Shown piece by piece: positions 17,100 to 26,153 of a DNA stretch of 45,382 nt. The notes under the pieces were generated by a model. The model was not told the origin of the DNA. It ran no database searches and worked only from the letters and a program-made list of their open reading frames with translations. The stretch is from Sphingomonas sp. (GTDB lineage Bacteria > Pseudomonadota > Alphaproteobacteria > Sphingomonadales > Sphingomonadaceae): assembly GCF_003248515.1 (NCBI RefSeq), contig NZ_QFOB01000020.1:1-45382 (forward strand), in the 5' to 3' direction. The number at the start of each line of letters is the position of its first letter. Position 1 is the first letter of the stretch. The position numbers were made by a program, and so were the translations under genes.

Positions 17100-18173
17100 T
17101 CAGCGCCCGGTCTGCGCCCGATGCAGCAATTTCTGATCTGCCAGCACCAGCGCCATCATCGCCTCCACCACGGGCGCGGCGCGGATGCCGACGCAGGGAT
17201 CATGGCGCCCCTTTGTCCGGATCTCGGCCGCATGGCCCTCCCGATCGATCGTCTCGACATGGGTGAGGATCGACGAGGTGGGCTTCAGCGCCACGCGCAC
17301 CACCACCGGCTGCCCCGTCGCGATGCCGCCGGCGATGCCGCCCGCATGATTGGCGAGGAACACCGGCTTGCCTTCATTGCCCGGCCGCATCGGATCGGCG
17401 TTGGTTTCGCCCGTCAGCCGTGCCGCCTCGAAGCCGTCACCGATTTCCACGCCTTTCACCGCATTGATGCTCATCATCGCGGAGGCGAGCTCGCTGTCGA
17501 GCTTGGCATAAAGCGGCGCGCCCCAGCCGGCCGGCACGCCCTCCGCCACGCATTCCACGATCGCGCCCACGGAGGATCCCGCCTTGCGCGCATCGTCCAC
17601 GATCTTTTCCCAGCGCAGCGCGGCGGCCGGATCCGGGCAGAAGAAGGGATTGGCGTCGATCGCGCCATCGTCGAAGGCCGCGCGGTCGATCGAATCCCCG
17701 CCCAGTTCCACCAGATAGGCACGGATCCGCACCTCCGGGATCGCCATGCGCGCCACGGCGCCCGCCGCCACCCGCGATGCCGTCTCCCGCGCGGAGGATC
17801 GTCCGCCGCCGCGATAGTCGCGAAAGCCATATTTCGCGTCATAGGCATAATCGGCATGGCCCGGCCGGTAGGCGAGCGCGACCTCCGAATAATCCTTTGA
17901 GCGCTGGTCGACATTCTCGATCATCAGGCTGATCGGCGTGCCGGTCGTCCTGCCATCGAACACGCCGGACAGGATGCGGACCTGATCCGGCTCCTGTCGC
18001 TGGGTGGTGAAGCGCGACGTGCCCGGCCGGCGCTTGTCGAGCCAGGGCTGGATATCGGCCTCGCTCAGCGTCAGACCCGGCGGGCAGCCATCGACGACGG
18101 CGCCGATCGCCGGCCCGTGGCTCTCGCCCCAGGTCGTGAAGCGGAACACCCGTCCGAATGTGTTGAAGCTCAT
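17100..18173 (-). CDS. aroC: chorismate synthase
   Basis: A 357-residue FMN-dependent enzyme that eliminates phosphate from EPSP to give chorismate, the branch point to aromatic amino acids and folate. Family signatures are present: the start S-F-N-T-F-G-R-V-F-R-F-T-T-W-G-E-S-H-G, the block Y-R-P-G-H-A-D-Y with R-D-Y-R-G-G-G-R-S-S-A-R-E-T, and near the end K-G-R-H-D-P-C. The ATG at 18173 overlaps the TGA of the upstream GNAT gene (ATGA); the longer frame to 18251 lies inside that gene and is rejected. Last gene of the dnaJ-like to aroC unit. Confidence 0.97.
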   Translation of the reverse strand: MSFNTFGRVFRFTTWGESHGPAIGAVVDGCPPGLTLSEADIQPWLDKRRPGTSRFTTQRQEPDQVRILSGVFDGRTTGTPISLMIENVDQRSKDYSEVALAYRPGHADYAYDAKYGFRDYRGGGRSSARETASRVAAGAVARMAIPEVRIRAYLVELGGDSIDRAAFDDGAIDANPFFCPDPAAALRWEKIVDDARKAGSSVGAIVECVAEGVPAGWGAPLYAKLDSELASAMMSINAVKGVEIGDGFEAARLTGETNADPMRPGNEGKPVFLANHAGGIAGGIATGQPVVVRVALKPTSSILTHVETIDREGHAAEIRTKGRHDPCVGIRAAPVVEAMMALVLADQKLLHRAQTGR

Positions 18174-18685
18174 GCGCCCTTGCCCAGCGCGGCGAAGGCC
18201 GGCGCGTGATGCGCCTCGCCCGCGCGCACCCGCGCCGGCTTGCCCAGCCACAGGGCCTGAAAGTTCGGCCCCGCATAGGCGGACGCGAAAGGCTTCGCGA
18301 GCGCGGCCTCGAAGCCGAACCGCCCGTAATAGCCCGTATCGCCCAGCACGAAGGCAAGACGCACCTCTGCATCCTCCAGTGCGGCCAGCCCCTGCTCGAT
18401 CAGCCCGCTGCCGATGCCCACGTCGCGCAGCGATGCTGCGACCGCGACGGGCGCCAGTGCCGCGGCCGCGATCGGGGCGCCATCCGCGATAACCTTCATC
18501 CGGCTGAAGCAGACATGGCCCACGATCGCCTTGCCCTGCTCGGCCACCAGCGCGACGAGCACGTCGCCCGCCGCATCCAGGCTGGCCACCAGCCGCGCCT
18601 CCGCCGCCGTGGGAAAGCAGGCGAGATGGAGCGCGTGGATCGCCTCGATATCCTCGGGCTCCATCTCGCGAATGACGATCGACAT
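18170..18685 (-). CDS. GNAT-family N-acetyltransferase (YhbS-like)
   Basis: A 171-residue acetyl-CoA-dependent acyltransferase. The N-terminal R-E-M-E-P-E-D-I-E-A-I strand, the acetyl-CoA-binding region L-A-P-V-A-V-A-A-S-L-R-D-V-G-I-G-S-G-L-I, and L-G-D-T-G-Y-Y-G-R-F-G-F fit the YhbS subgroup. The acceptor (protein, amine or antibiotic) is not predictable. The ATG at 18685 is preceded by AAGGG and lies 12 nt after fabI; the stop overlaps aroC. Confidence 0.88.
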   Translation of the reverse strand: MSIVIREMEPEDIEAIHALHLACFPTAAEARLVASLDAAGDVLVALVAEQGKAIVGHVCFSRMKVIADGAPIAAAALAPVAVAASLRDVGIGSGLIEQGLAALEDAEVRLAFVLGDTGYYGRFGFEAALAKPFASAYAGPNFQALWLGKPARVRAGEAHHAPAFAALGKGA

Positions 18686-18697
18686 CGGCCCTTTCCG

Positions 18698-19501
18698 TTA
18701 TGCCAGCGCGATATCCGGCGCGTCCTCGGCCTTCATGCCGATCACGTTATAGCCGGCATCCACATGGTGGATCTCACCCGTCACGCCGCTCGCCAGATCG
18801 GAGAGAAGATAGACGCCCGCACCACCGACATCCTCGATCGTCACGTTGCGGCGGAGCGGCGAATTCAGCTCGTTCCACTTCAGGATGTAGCGGAAATCGC
18901 CGATGCCGCTCGCCGCCAGCGTCTTGATCGGGCCGGCGGAGATTGCATTCACGCGGATATTTTCGGGGCCGAGATCCATCGCCAGATATTTGACGCTGGT
19001 TTCCAGCGCTGCCTTGGCGACGCCCATCACGTTATAATGGGGCACCACCTTCTCGGCGCCATAATAGCTCAGCGTCAGGATCGATCCGCCATTCGGCATC
19101 ATGGCCCGCGCGCGCTTGGTGACGGCCACGAAACTGTAGGCCGAGATGTTCATCGTCAGCGCGAAATTTTCGAGGCTGGTATCCACGAACAGGCCGCGCA
19201 GTTCGCTCTTGTCCGAAAAGCCGATCGCATGGACGACGAAGTCGATCGTCGGCCAGCGTTCCGCCAGCGTTGCGAAAGCGGCATCCAGCGCATCCATGTC
19301 GGATACGTCGCAATCGAAGGTGAAATCGGAGCCCAGCTCCGCCGCGAGCGGCTTCACCCGCTTGGCCAGCGCATCGCCCTGATAGCTGAAGGCAAGCTCC
19401 GCCCCCTGCGCGCGAAGCGCCTTGGCGATACCCCACGCCAAACTCTTGTCATTGGCGAGACCCATGATCAGGCCGCGCTTGCCTTCCATCAGACCGGCCA
19501 T
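18698..19501 (-). CDS. fabI: enoyl-[acyl-carrier-protein] reductase (NADH)
   Basis: A 267-residue short-chain-dehydrogenase-fold enzyme performing the last reduction of each fatty-acid elongation cycle. The FabI signature start G-K-R-G-L-I-M-G-L-A-N-D-K-S is present. So is the catalytic Tyr-x6-Lys in H-Y-N-V-M-G-V-A-K, and the substrate loop around I-K-T-L-A-A-S-G-I. Two adjacent ATGs occur at 19504 and 19501; the second is better placed after GGAGGA and gives the usual M-A-G-L-M-E-G-K-R-G. The upstream yihY-like stop overlaps, so expression is coupled. Confidence 0.97.
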   Translation of the reverse strand: MAGLMEGKRGLIMGLANDKSLAWGIAKALRAQGAELAFSYQGDALAKRVKPLAAELGSDFTFDCDVSDMDALDAAFATLAERWPTIDFVVHAIGFSDKSELRGLFVDTSLENFALTMNISAYSFVAVTKRARAMMPNGGSILTLSYYGAEKVVPHYNVMGVAKAALETSVKYLAMDLGPENIRVNAISAGPIKTLAASGIGDFRYILKWNELNSPLRRNVTIEDVGGAGVYLLSDLASGVTGEIHHVDAGYNVIGMKAEDAPDIALA

Positions 19502-20457
19502 CATTCCTCCGTCGAACCCGTCTCTTCGCCGCCCCTTACGCCGCTTTCCGGCCTTTCCGCCAGCGCCGCGTTGAGTTGGGCACCGATCACCAGCCCGAGA
19601 CCGACCAGCCAGAAGAAGATCAGGGCCACGATCACGCCCGCCAGGCTGCCATATGTGAGGCCGTAACCACCCACGAGCCGCAGGATGGCCGGCAGCGCCA
19701 TCGTGACGAGCACCCACCAGCCGGCGGTGAAGGCAGCGCCCGGCCATTTGGGGCATCCCGCGCCGCGATAGCGGCTGGGCGTGAGCGCCACGAAGATCAG
19801 GTAGAGCGCCACGAACAGCGTGGCGAGCGGGGCGAGGCGGCCCCAGCCGATCCAGTTCACCAGATCGTGCGCCAGCGGGAAGAAGCGCGTGACGATCTCC
19901 TCCAGGCCGGTGAGCAGAAGCTGCGCGAGAAAGGCGAAGAATGTCAGCAGCACCGCGCCCACGATCAGCGCCGACGAGATCAGCCGGTGCCGCCAGAAGA
20001 GCGGGCGCGCGGTGACGCCATAGGCCCGGCGCAGGATATCGCGAATCGTCTCGATGAAATTGCCGGTCGTCCACAGGCCGATGAAGGCGCCGATCCAGAG
20101 CAAGGACCCCGTACGGCGGGTGAGGACATCGGTGATGATCGGGCGCAGCATCTCGCGCACGGCGCGCGGCAGCGTGCGCAGGAAGCTGTCGATCGCCACC
20201 GTTCCGTCCGGCCCCAGCCCCAGCAGATGTGCGAGCGCGGCCGTGACGATGAAGAAGGGAAAGAGCGAGATCAGCGCGAGATAGGCGAGGTTGCCCGCAT
20301 GGATGAAGCCATCCGCCCAGACGCCCGCCAGCGTGCGCCGCACCACTTCATAAAGGCGCGCGCCAGGCCGCACGTGGACGAGCGAACGCTCCCAGCGGTT
20401 GGCGCGCTGTTCGGGCGATTCGGGGGCGATCGCCTTGTCCATCCCGCCCCCGTCCAT
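19501..20457 (-). CDS. YihY/BrkB-family inner-membrane protein
   Basis: A protein of about 318 residues with six membrane helices in the YihY (formerly ribonuclease BN/BrkB) fold, UPF0761-like. Seen are the A-G-N-L-A-Y-L-A-L-I-S-L-F-P-F first helix, G-L-W-T-T-G-N-F-I-E-T, and the late L-T-Y-G-S-L-A-G-V-I-V block. Function is not established for the family. Start choice is uncertain: ATGs at 20457 and 20442 are both possible and a frame continues to 20523, into the preceding gene. 28 nt separate it from the DnaJ-like gene and it overlaps fabI. Confidence 0.85.
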   Translation of the reverse strand: MDGGGMDKAIAPESPEQRANRWERSLVHVRPGARLYEVVRRTLAGVWADGFIHAGNLAYLALISLFPFFIVTAALAHLLGLGPDGTVAIDSFLRTLPRAVREMLRPIITDVLTRRTGSLLWIGAFIGLWTTGNFIETIRDILRRAYGVTARPLFWRHRLISSALIVGAVLLTFFAFLAQLLLTGLEEIVTRFFPLAHDLVNWIGWGRLAPLATLFVALYLIFVALTPSRYRGAGCPKWPGAAFTAGWWVLVTMALPAILRLVGGYGLTYGSLAGVIVALIFFWLVGLGLVIGAQLNAALAERPESGVRGGEETGSTEE

Positions 20458-20485
20458 CCTGCCCGAAGCCGCCCCTTCCGCCAGG

Positions 20486-21451
20486 CTATACGCCGAGATT
20501 CGCGCGCGGGTTCCTCTCGGCATCGCCCTTCCAGCCTTCGACGAAGGCCTTCAGCGCCGCGTCGTCGGCCGGCAGATCGATCATCAGCGTCACGAGCTGA
20601 TCGCCGCGCGTGCCATCCCGCTTGTGGAAGCCGCGCCCCTTGAGGCGCAGCACCTTGCCCGAACTGGCACCGGCCGGAACGGAGAGCATCACGGCCCCCT
20701 CCACCGTGGGCACCTTCACGCGCGCGCCGCCGACAGCCTCGTCCAGCCGCACCGGCAGATCGATGCGCACATCATCCCCGTCGCGCCTGTAGAAGCGGTG
20801 GGGGCGAATCTCGATCGTCACCAGCGCATCGCCGGCCCCGCCCGGCCCCGCCTCGCCCTGCCCCGCCAGGCGCAGCGGGGATCCCGCGATCGCATCGGGC
20901 GTCAGCTTCAGGTCCACCGTCTTGCCGTTGCCCAGCGTGATGCGCTGCGGCTTCAGCGCCGCCGCTTCATCCAGATCGATGGCCAGGCGATAGGCGGCGT
21001 CCGCGCCCTTCTGCGGCCGGCCGCGTCCACCGAAGCCCGAAAATCCCCCAAATCCGCCGCGCTGCTGGCGTCCGCCCGCCGCCCCGGGGCCGCCGCCGCC
21101 AAACAGGCCTTCGAAGATATCGCCGAAATCGCCGCCCGACGTCTCGAATTCGAAGCCGCCGCCCGGGCGCCCGCGAAAGCCCCCCGCGCCCGCGCCGCCG
21201 CCGCCGCCATAGCCGAACGGGCTCTTCGGATTGCCGTTCTCGTCTATCTCGCCGCGATCATATTGGGCGCGCTTGTCCTTGTCGGAGAGCAGATCATACG
21301 CGCTCGTGACTTCCGAAAAGCGCGCGGCCGCGCCCGGATTGTCCTGATTGCGATCGGGATGCAGCTCCTTGGCGAGCTTGCGATAGGCTTTCTTGATCGC
21401 CGCCTCGTCGGCACCGCGCGAAAGCCCCAGGGTCGTATAAGGATCAGCCAT
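20486..21451 (-). CDS. DnaJ/CbpA-type J-domain co-chaperone
   Basis: A 321-residue Hsp40 without a zinc-finger domain. The J domain (1-70) has the H-P-D tripeptide in E-L-H-P-D-R-N-Q, which stimulates DnaK ATPase. A Gly/Phe-rich linker (about 80-155) is very glycine-rich. Two C-terminal substrate-binding beta domains follow (about 160-310: P-H-R-F-Y-R-R-D-G-D-D, then V-P-A-G-A-S-S-G-K-V-L-R-L-K-G-R-G). This is the CbpA layout. The ATG at 21451 has a GGAGGTGAA ribosome site. First gene of the run leading to yihY-like, fabI, GNAT and aroC. Confidence 0.93.
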   Translation of the reverse strand: MADPYTTLGLSRGADEAAIKKAYRKLAKELHPDRNQDNPGAAARFSEVTSAYDLLSDKDKRAQYDRGEIDENGNPKSPFGYGGGGGAGAGGFRGRPGGGFEFETSGGDFGDIFEGLFGGGGPGAAGGRQQRGGFGGFSGFGGRGRPQKGADAAYRLAIDLDEAAALKPQRITLGNGKTVDLKLTPDAIAGSPLRLAGQGEAGPGGAGDALVTIEIRPHRFYRRDGDDVRIDLPVRLDEAVGGARVKVPTVEGAVMLSVPAGASSGKVLRLKGRGFHKRDGTRGDQLVTLMIDLPADDAALKAFVEGWKGDAERNPRANLGV

Positions 21452-21568
21452 TTCACCTCCACCTTCGCAGATGCGAAGCGGCTTCGCCATCGGCAAGAGG
21501 GCGAAACCGGCACCAACGGCCGCTTCCCGCGTTTCCCGCCCCGACTTTTATTCCGATCGGGACATTCG

Positions 21569-22675
21569 ATGCGGCCCTATGCCTGCCCCAATTGCTCGCG
21601 ACCCAATCATTTCGAGGTTCGCGTCTGCCCCAATTGCGCGTTCACGCTCGGCTATGATCCGGCGAGCGACCAGCTTCTGTTCCTGGGGGACGGTGCCACG
21701 ACATGGCGGGATGCCGGCGGCCAGCCCCATGACGTGATCGTCTGCCAGAACAACAACGCCTTCCAGATCTGCAACTGGCTGGTGCCGGCGGTGGGCGATC
21801 AGCCGCTGTGCCAGGCCTGCAAGCATAACCGCACCATCCCCGATCTCACCGGGCCGGGCGTGCCGGAGCGCTGGGCCAAGATAGAGGCGGCCAAACGCCG
21901 CCTGTTTCACACGATCCTACACCTGAACCTGCCGTGCGAGACGGTGGCGGAAGCCGCCGGCAACGGCACGTCGCCCGGCCTGGCCTTCGATTTCCTCTAC
22001 GATCCCGTAGGCGAGGAGACGGGCACGATCCGCATCACGACCGGCCACGAGGCCGGGCTGGTGACGCTCAACATCCTGGAGGCGGACGACGTGCAGCGCG
22101 AACAGATGCGCACCCGCCTCGGCGAACCCTATCGCACGCTGCTGGGCCATTTCCGCCACGAAGTGGGCCATTATTACTGGTCGCGCCTGATCGAGAACAC
22201 GGCCGAGGCCGAGAATTTCCGCGCGCTCTTCGGCGACGAGCGGATCAGCTATGAGGAAGCCAAGCAAAAGCATTATGGCGACAGCGCCGCCGGCTGGACC
22301 ACCGATTTCGTCTCCTCCTATGCGACGATGCATCCGTGGGAGGATTTCGCGGAAACCTTCGCGCATCTGATGCACATCATCGATACGCTGGCCACGATCG
22401 GCGGCTTCGGCATGCGGATGATGAACTGGCCCGGCTATGAAGAGCAGCCGGCCGTCGATTTCGATCCCTATCATGCCGAAACCGGCCAGCTGGTGGCCGA
22501 ATGGGGGCCGTTCGCCTTCGCCCAGAATTCAATCAACCGATCGATGGGCCAGCCCGATCTCTATCCCTTCAATCTTTCGCCCACGATCATGGCCAAGCTG
22601 GATTATATCAACCGCCTGCTCCAGCGCGCGGGCCGGGGCGAGATCGCGCCCAGGCTGGACATGGCGGCCGCCTGA
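21569..22675 (+). CDS. zinc-ribbon putative zinc metallopeptidase
   Basis: A 368-residue cytosolic protein. The N-terminus (1-30) has two C-P-N-C knuckles and a later C-Q-A-C, a zinc-ribbon fold. The central domain matches the uncharacterised putative metallopeptidase family (zinc-ribbon_6 plus Peptidase_Mx layout). It contains the zincin motif H-E-V-G-H, His197/Glu198/His201, and a possible third ligand in the downstream P-W-E-D-F-A-E-T-F-A-H segment. It is convergent with the transglutaminase-like gene, 9 nt apart. In other proteobacteria this family is often found near the ATP-grasp/alpha-E/transglutaminase genes, so it may act on the same product. Start at ATG 21569; longer frames upstream overlap the dnaJ-like gene. 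Confidence 0.88.
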   Translation: MRPYACPNCSRPNHFEVRVCPNCAFTLGYDPASDQLLFLGDGATTWRDAGGQPHDVIVCQNNNAFQICNWLVPAVGDQPLCQACKHNRTIPDLTGPGVPERWAKIEAAKRRLFHTILHLNLPCETVAEAAGNGTSPGLAFDFLYDPVGEETGTIRITTGHEAGLVTLNILEADDVQREQMRTRLGEPYRTLLGHFRHEVGHYYWSRLIENTAEAENFRALFGDERISYEEAKQKHYGDSAAGWTTDFVSSYATMHPWEDFAETFAHLMHIIDTLATIGGFGMRMMNWPGYEEQPAVDFDPYHAETGQLVAEWGPFAFAQNSINRSMGQPDLYPFNLSPTIMAKLDYINRLLQRAGRGEIAPRLDMAAA

Positions 22676-22684
22676 GCCGCTCCG

Positions 22685-23566
22685 CTACGCCAGAGGCTCC
22701 ACGTCCACCGCGACGTCGATCTTCTGGCCGTTGCGGCCCACGAAAACGCCGTCGATCGGCGCGACATCGGCATAGTCCCGGCCGATCGCGGCAACGATAT
22801 GATCGGGGCCCACCGTGCATCCGTTGGTGGGATCGAAGCCCAGCCAGCCGCGCGCGGGGCCGCACCACAATATCACCCAGGCGTGGGTGGCATCCGCACC
22901 CACCAGCCGCTCCTTGCCCGGGGGCGGGATAGTGCGCAGATAACCGGAGACATAGGCCGCCGCGAGCCCGGCCGAGCGCGCGCCGGAGATCATGATCTGC
23001 GCGAAATCCTGGCACACGCCGCGTCGCGCGGCGAAGGCTTCAGCGGGGCTCGTATCCAGCTCGGTCGCGCTGCCATCATATTTGAAGTTCGCCTGGATCG
23101 CGCGCGCCAGCGCGAGCCCGGCCTCCACCACGCCGCGCTCCGGTCGCAACTCTTCCGCGCACCAGGCGGCGATCTCCGGAAAGGCGGCGATCAGCGGGGA
23201 TGGAAAGAGGAAGTTGGCCGGCGCGGTGCGGCCCAGATCGCGCTGCTCCCGCGCCAGGCGCGCGGCCTCCGCGATCGTCAGATCGTCCGCCTGCGGCGAC
23301 GGCGCGATCCGATCGACCACGATCGTCGATCGGCTCTCGATCACCAGCGCGCTCGCGCGCTTGTCCAGCACGAAGCGTTCGCCCAGCACGCAATAGCCAT
23401 TGTCGCGCCCGGGCAGCACCGTCGTCGATGGTTCGATCGTCAGCGCATAATCCTCCACCCGCTGGCCATCCCAGTCCACCGGGTGCAGGCGCAGGTTGCA
23501 GCGCGCGAAGCGCACGGGAAATTCATAGTCGAATCGGGTCAGGTGGCGGACGGCGTAACGCATCAT
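22685..23566 (-). CDS. transglutaminase-like cysteine peptidase family protein
   Basis: A 293-residue protein with the bacterial transglutaminase N-terminal beta region (about 1-90, starting Y-A-V-R-H-L-T-R-F-D-Y-E-F-P-V) followed by the papain-like core. The triad is Cys185 in G-V-C-Q-D-F, His228 in A-T-H-A-W-V and Asp245 in G-F-D-P-T-N-G. It has no signal peptide. Such proteins are predicted to cleave or transfer peptide or isopeptide bonds. It is the third gene downstream of the DUF2126 and ATP-grasp/alpha-E genes, 46 nt after the latter. The start could be either of two adjacent ATGs (23566 or 23563). Confidence 0.9.
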   Translation of the reverse strand: MMRYAVRHLTRFDYEFPVRFARCNLRLHPVDWDGQRVEDYALTIEPSTTVLPGRDNGYCVLGERFVLDKRASALVIESRSTIVVDRIAPSPQADDLTIAEAARLAREQRDLGRTAPANFLFPSPLIAAFPEIAAWCAEELRPERGVVEAGLALARAIQANFKYDGSATELDTSPAEAFAARRGVCQDFAQIMISGARSAGLAAAYVSGYLRTIPPPGKERLVGADATHAWVILWCGPARGWLGFDPTNGCTVGPDHIVAAIGRDYADVAPIDGVFVGRNGQKIDVAVDVEPLA

Positions 23567-23612
23567 TCGCCGTATCCGTTCAAGCCGCCCGCGTTCATGA
23601 TCCCCACAGCCC

Positions 23613-26114
23613 TCATGCCAGCGTCATGCCGGCGGCGCGGATCGTTTCCGCGCCCTGGAGGAAATAGCGCCGCGCGATCGCGTCCGACAGGGATGAAAGC
23701 TTGTTCTCCACGCTCAGCAGCGCCGTTCGCGCCATCGCCTCGGCCCGCATCGTGGCGATGGAATAGCCAAGCTCCGTCGCGGCCGCGACCGGCTCCTCCT
23801 CGATCCCGTCGTCGCGCAGCGAAGGGAGCGCCGCCAGATGCTCGCGGATGCGATCGATCTGAAAGGCGATGCTGCGCGGATTATAGGGATCGAGCGCGAC
23901 CAGATCACGCACCGGCACCAGGGCGAGGCCGGTCAGATAGCGCGCGCGATAGCTGATCTGGCTGTCGCACAGATCGAGCAACGTCGTCAGATCGTCCGAT
24001 GTCGCCGTATCCGGCGCGAAATTGCGCACGAAGCGCGCGATCGTCAGCGATCGTTCGATGCGACGCCCCAGATCGTGGAAACGCCAGCCGGCATTGCGCC
24101 CCATATTCTCCGCCGCGAGGCCCGCCAGCGCGGCGAATCGATCCTGCAGGGTCGCGGCCCGCGCCAGCATCGCGCCGGCATCCTCGAATCCGGCCGTGGG
24201 CATCGGCAGATCGATGAGCCTCCACACGTCCGCCGCCAGCCGATCGCGAATCACCTCGGCAATCCCGTGCGCCGCCGAGAGGAGCGAGCGGACACTGGCG
24301 AGGCCCCTGCCGTCTAGCGCGGCCCCGGCAAGCTCGGCGAGGTCGCGGATCGAACCGCCTTCCTCCTCATCCTCCTGCGCATCCTCGTCCAGCGTGGCGG
24401 CGCCGGTGGAGATCAGCAGGGTCGCCAGCCGATCGAGCGTCATGGGCACCAGGCTCGCGCCGCCATCGGCATCGATCGTGCCGCCCAGCGTCGCGCGGAC
24501 CAGCCGCAGCGTCGCGTCGCCACGCTCCAGATAGCGGCCGAGCCAGTAGAGATTGTCCGCCGCCCGGCTGGGCAAGGTGCCCGGATTGCGCCGCACCGCG
24601 ACATGCTGCGGCATCAGCGAGACGGGCTCGACCTGCGTAAGCGAGACGACGCCGACGTCGGCGGAGAAGGCTCCCTCGCCCATCACGGTCGCGCGCACGT
24701 CCGAATCGTCGGCCAGCCGCGCGAAGCCGCCGGGCATCACCGACCAGCGCCCGCCCGCATCGCGCACCGCAAAGGCGCGCAGCGTGAAGGGCCGCGCCAC
24801 CAGCTTGCCATTCTGCACGACCGGCATGGTCGAAAGCCGCACCACCTCGCGCCCGACATAATCCTGCGGGCGCCGGGCGATCTCCGCCTTCAGCGCATCG
24901 CGATCCGCCCAGTCCAGCGCGGCGCCCAGCGTCGGCCCGGCGGGCAGGCCGATCACCGGCTCGCCAAAGGCGGAGGCGACCAGCATGTCGTCGAGATTGT
25001 CGAGCATCTCGGCGCGCGGCCCATCCTGCCCGCACCACCAGGTGGCGATGTTGGGCAGCCTGAGATCCTCGCCCAGCAGGCGGCGCGACAGGATGGGCAG
25101 GAAGGCCGCCATCGCCGGCGCCTCGATCACGCCGACGCCGGGGGCATTGGCGATGATCGCGTTGCCACCGGCGATCACATCCATCAGCCCAGGCACGCCG
25201 ATGCGCGAATTGGAATCGAACGAAAGCGGATCGAGGAATTTGGTGTCCATCCGCCGCCACAGCGCATCGACACGCTTCAGCCCCTCGATCGTGCGCACGA
25301 ACAATTCGGTGCCGCGCACCGCCAGATCGTCGCCCTCCACGAGCAGGAAGCCGAGATAGCGCGCGAGATGCGCCTGTTCGGCATAGCTGGGATTGTAGCG
25401 ACCGGGCGTGAGCAGGCCGATGCGCGGATCGGCACGCTTGCAGACAGCCGCGAGGCCAGCGCGAAAATCGGCGAAGAAAGGCGCCAGCCGCTGCACGTTG
25501 AGGCGCGTCTGCAACGGGCCCATGACGCGGCTCGCCGCCAGCCGGTTTTCCAGCGCATAGCCGGCACCCGCAGGCGCGCGGGCATGATCGGCCAGCACCC
25601 GCCACTCGCCATCCGGGCCGCGCCCGAGATCGACGGCATAGATTTGCAGCCTATGGCCGCCCGCCGGCTCCATCCCGATCATCGATCGCCAGAAGCTGCG
25701 GCTGCCCGTCACCAGCGGGGCGGGCAAACTGCCATCCGCGACAAGCCGGGCCGGCCCGTAAATGTCCGCCAGCACCGCCTCGATCAGGTTCGCGCGCTGG
25801 ACGATGCCCTCGGCAATGCCACGCCATTCATCCTCGCCGATCAGCAGAGGCAGCGCCGCCGCCGGCCATGGCCGCTCGCGCGTGTCACCCGGCAGGCGGA
25901 AGGCGGTGCCCAGTTCGTCCACCTGCCGGCCGATCCGGTCCTGCAGGCGCTGGAGCCGGCCTTCCGTCAGCGTCGCCACGCCATCGAACAGATAATGCCA
26001 CCAGCGGCCGCCGCGCCCCATGTCGCCGCGCACCACATCGCCCGCATCCGCCTGCGCGACATAGGCGTCCAGCCAGCCCTGCCCCCACGAGGGCATGCCC
26101 GGCAGCTGCGCCAT
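23613..26114 (-). CDS. circularly permuted ATP-grasp plus alpha-E fusion protein
   Basis: An 833-residue two-domain protein. Residues about 1-480 form the circularly permuted type-2 ATP-grasp domain (former DUF404/DUF407), with L-T-P-G-R-Y-N-P-S-Y-A-E-Q, then L-V-E-G-D-D-L and N-A-P-G-V-G-V-I-E as visible family blocks. Residues about 505-825 are the helical alpha-E domain (former DUF403), beginning S-R-A-A-D-N-L-Y-W-L-G-R-Y-L-E-R. ATP-grasp enzymes join a carboxylate to an amine, so this is a predicted peptide ligase of unknown substrate. The ATG at 26114 follows GGGGGGAC; a start at 26135 would add seven residues. It lies 39 nt after the DUF2126 gene. Confidence 0.93.
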   Translation of the reverse strand: MAQLPGMPSWGQGWLDAYVAQADAGDVVRGDMGRGGRWWHYLFDGVATLTEGRLQRLQDRIGRQVDELGTAFRLPGDTRERPWPAAALPLLIGEDEWRGIAEGIVQRANLIEAVLADIYGPARLVADGSLPAPLVTGSRSFWRSMIGMEPAGGHRLQIYAVDLGRGPDGEWRVLADHARAPAGAGYALENRLAASRVMGPLQTRLNVQRLAPFFADFRAGLAAVCKRADPRIGLLTPGRYNPSYAEQAHLARYLGFLLVEGDDLAVRGTELFVRTIEGLKRVDALWRRMDTKFLDPLSFDSNSRIGVPGLMDVIAGGNAIIANAPGVGVIEAPAMAAFLPILSRRLLGEDLRLPNIATWWCGQDGPRAEMLDNLDDMLVASAFGEPVIGLPAGPTLGAALDWADRDALKAEIARRPQDYVGREVVRLSTMPVVQNGKLVARPFTLRAFAVRDAGGRWSVMPGGFARLADDSDVRATVMGEGAFSADVGVVSLTQVEPVSLMPQHVAVRRNPGTLPSRAADNLYWLGRYLERGDATLRLVRATLGGTIDADGGASLVPMTLDRLATLLISTGAATLDEDAQEDEEEGGSIRDLAELAGAALDGRGLASVRSLLSAAHGIAEVIRDRLAADVWRLIDLPMPTAGFEDAGAMLARAATLQDRFAALAGLAAENMGRNAGWRFHDLGRRIERSLTIARFVRNFAPDTATSDDLTTLLDLCDSQISYRARYLTGLALVPVRDLVALDPYNPRSIAFQIDRIREHLAALPSLRDDGIEEEPVAAATELGYSIATMRAEAMARTALLSVENKLSSLSDAIARRYFLQGAETIRAAGMTLA

Positions 26115-26153
26115 GTTCGTCCCCCCGGACGTCATCTCGCGCTCAACTCCCCG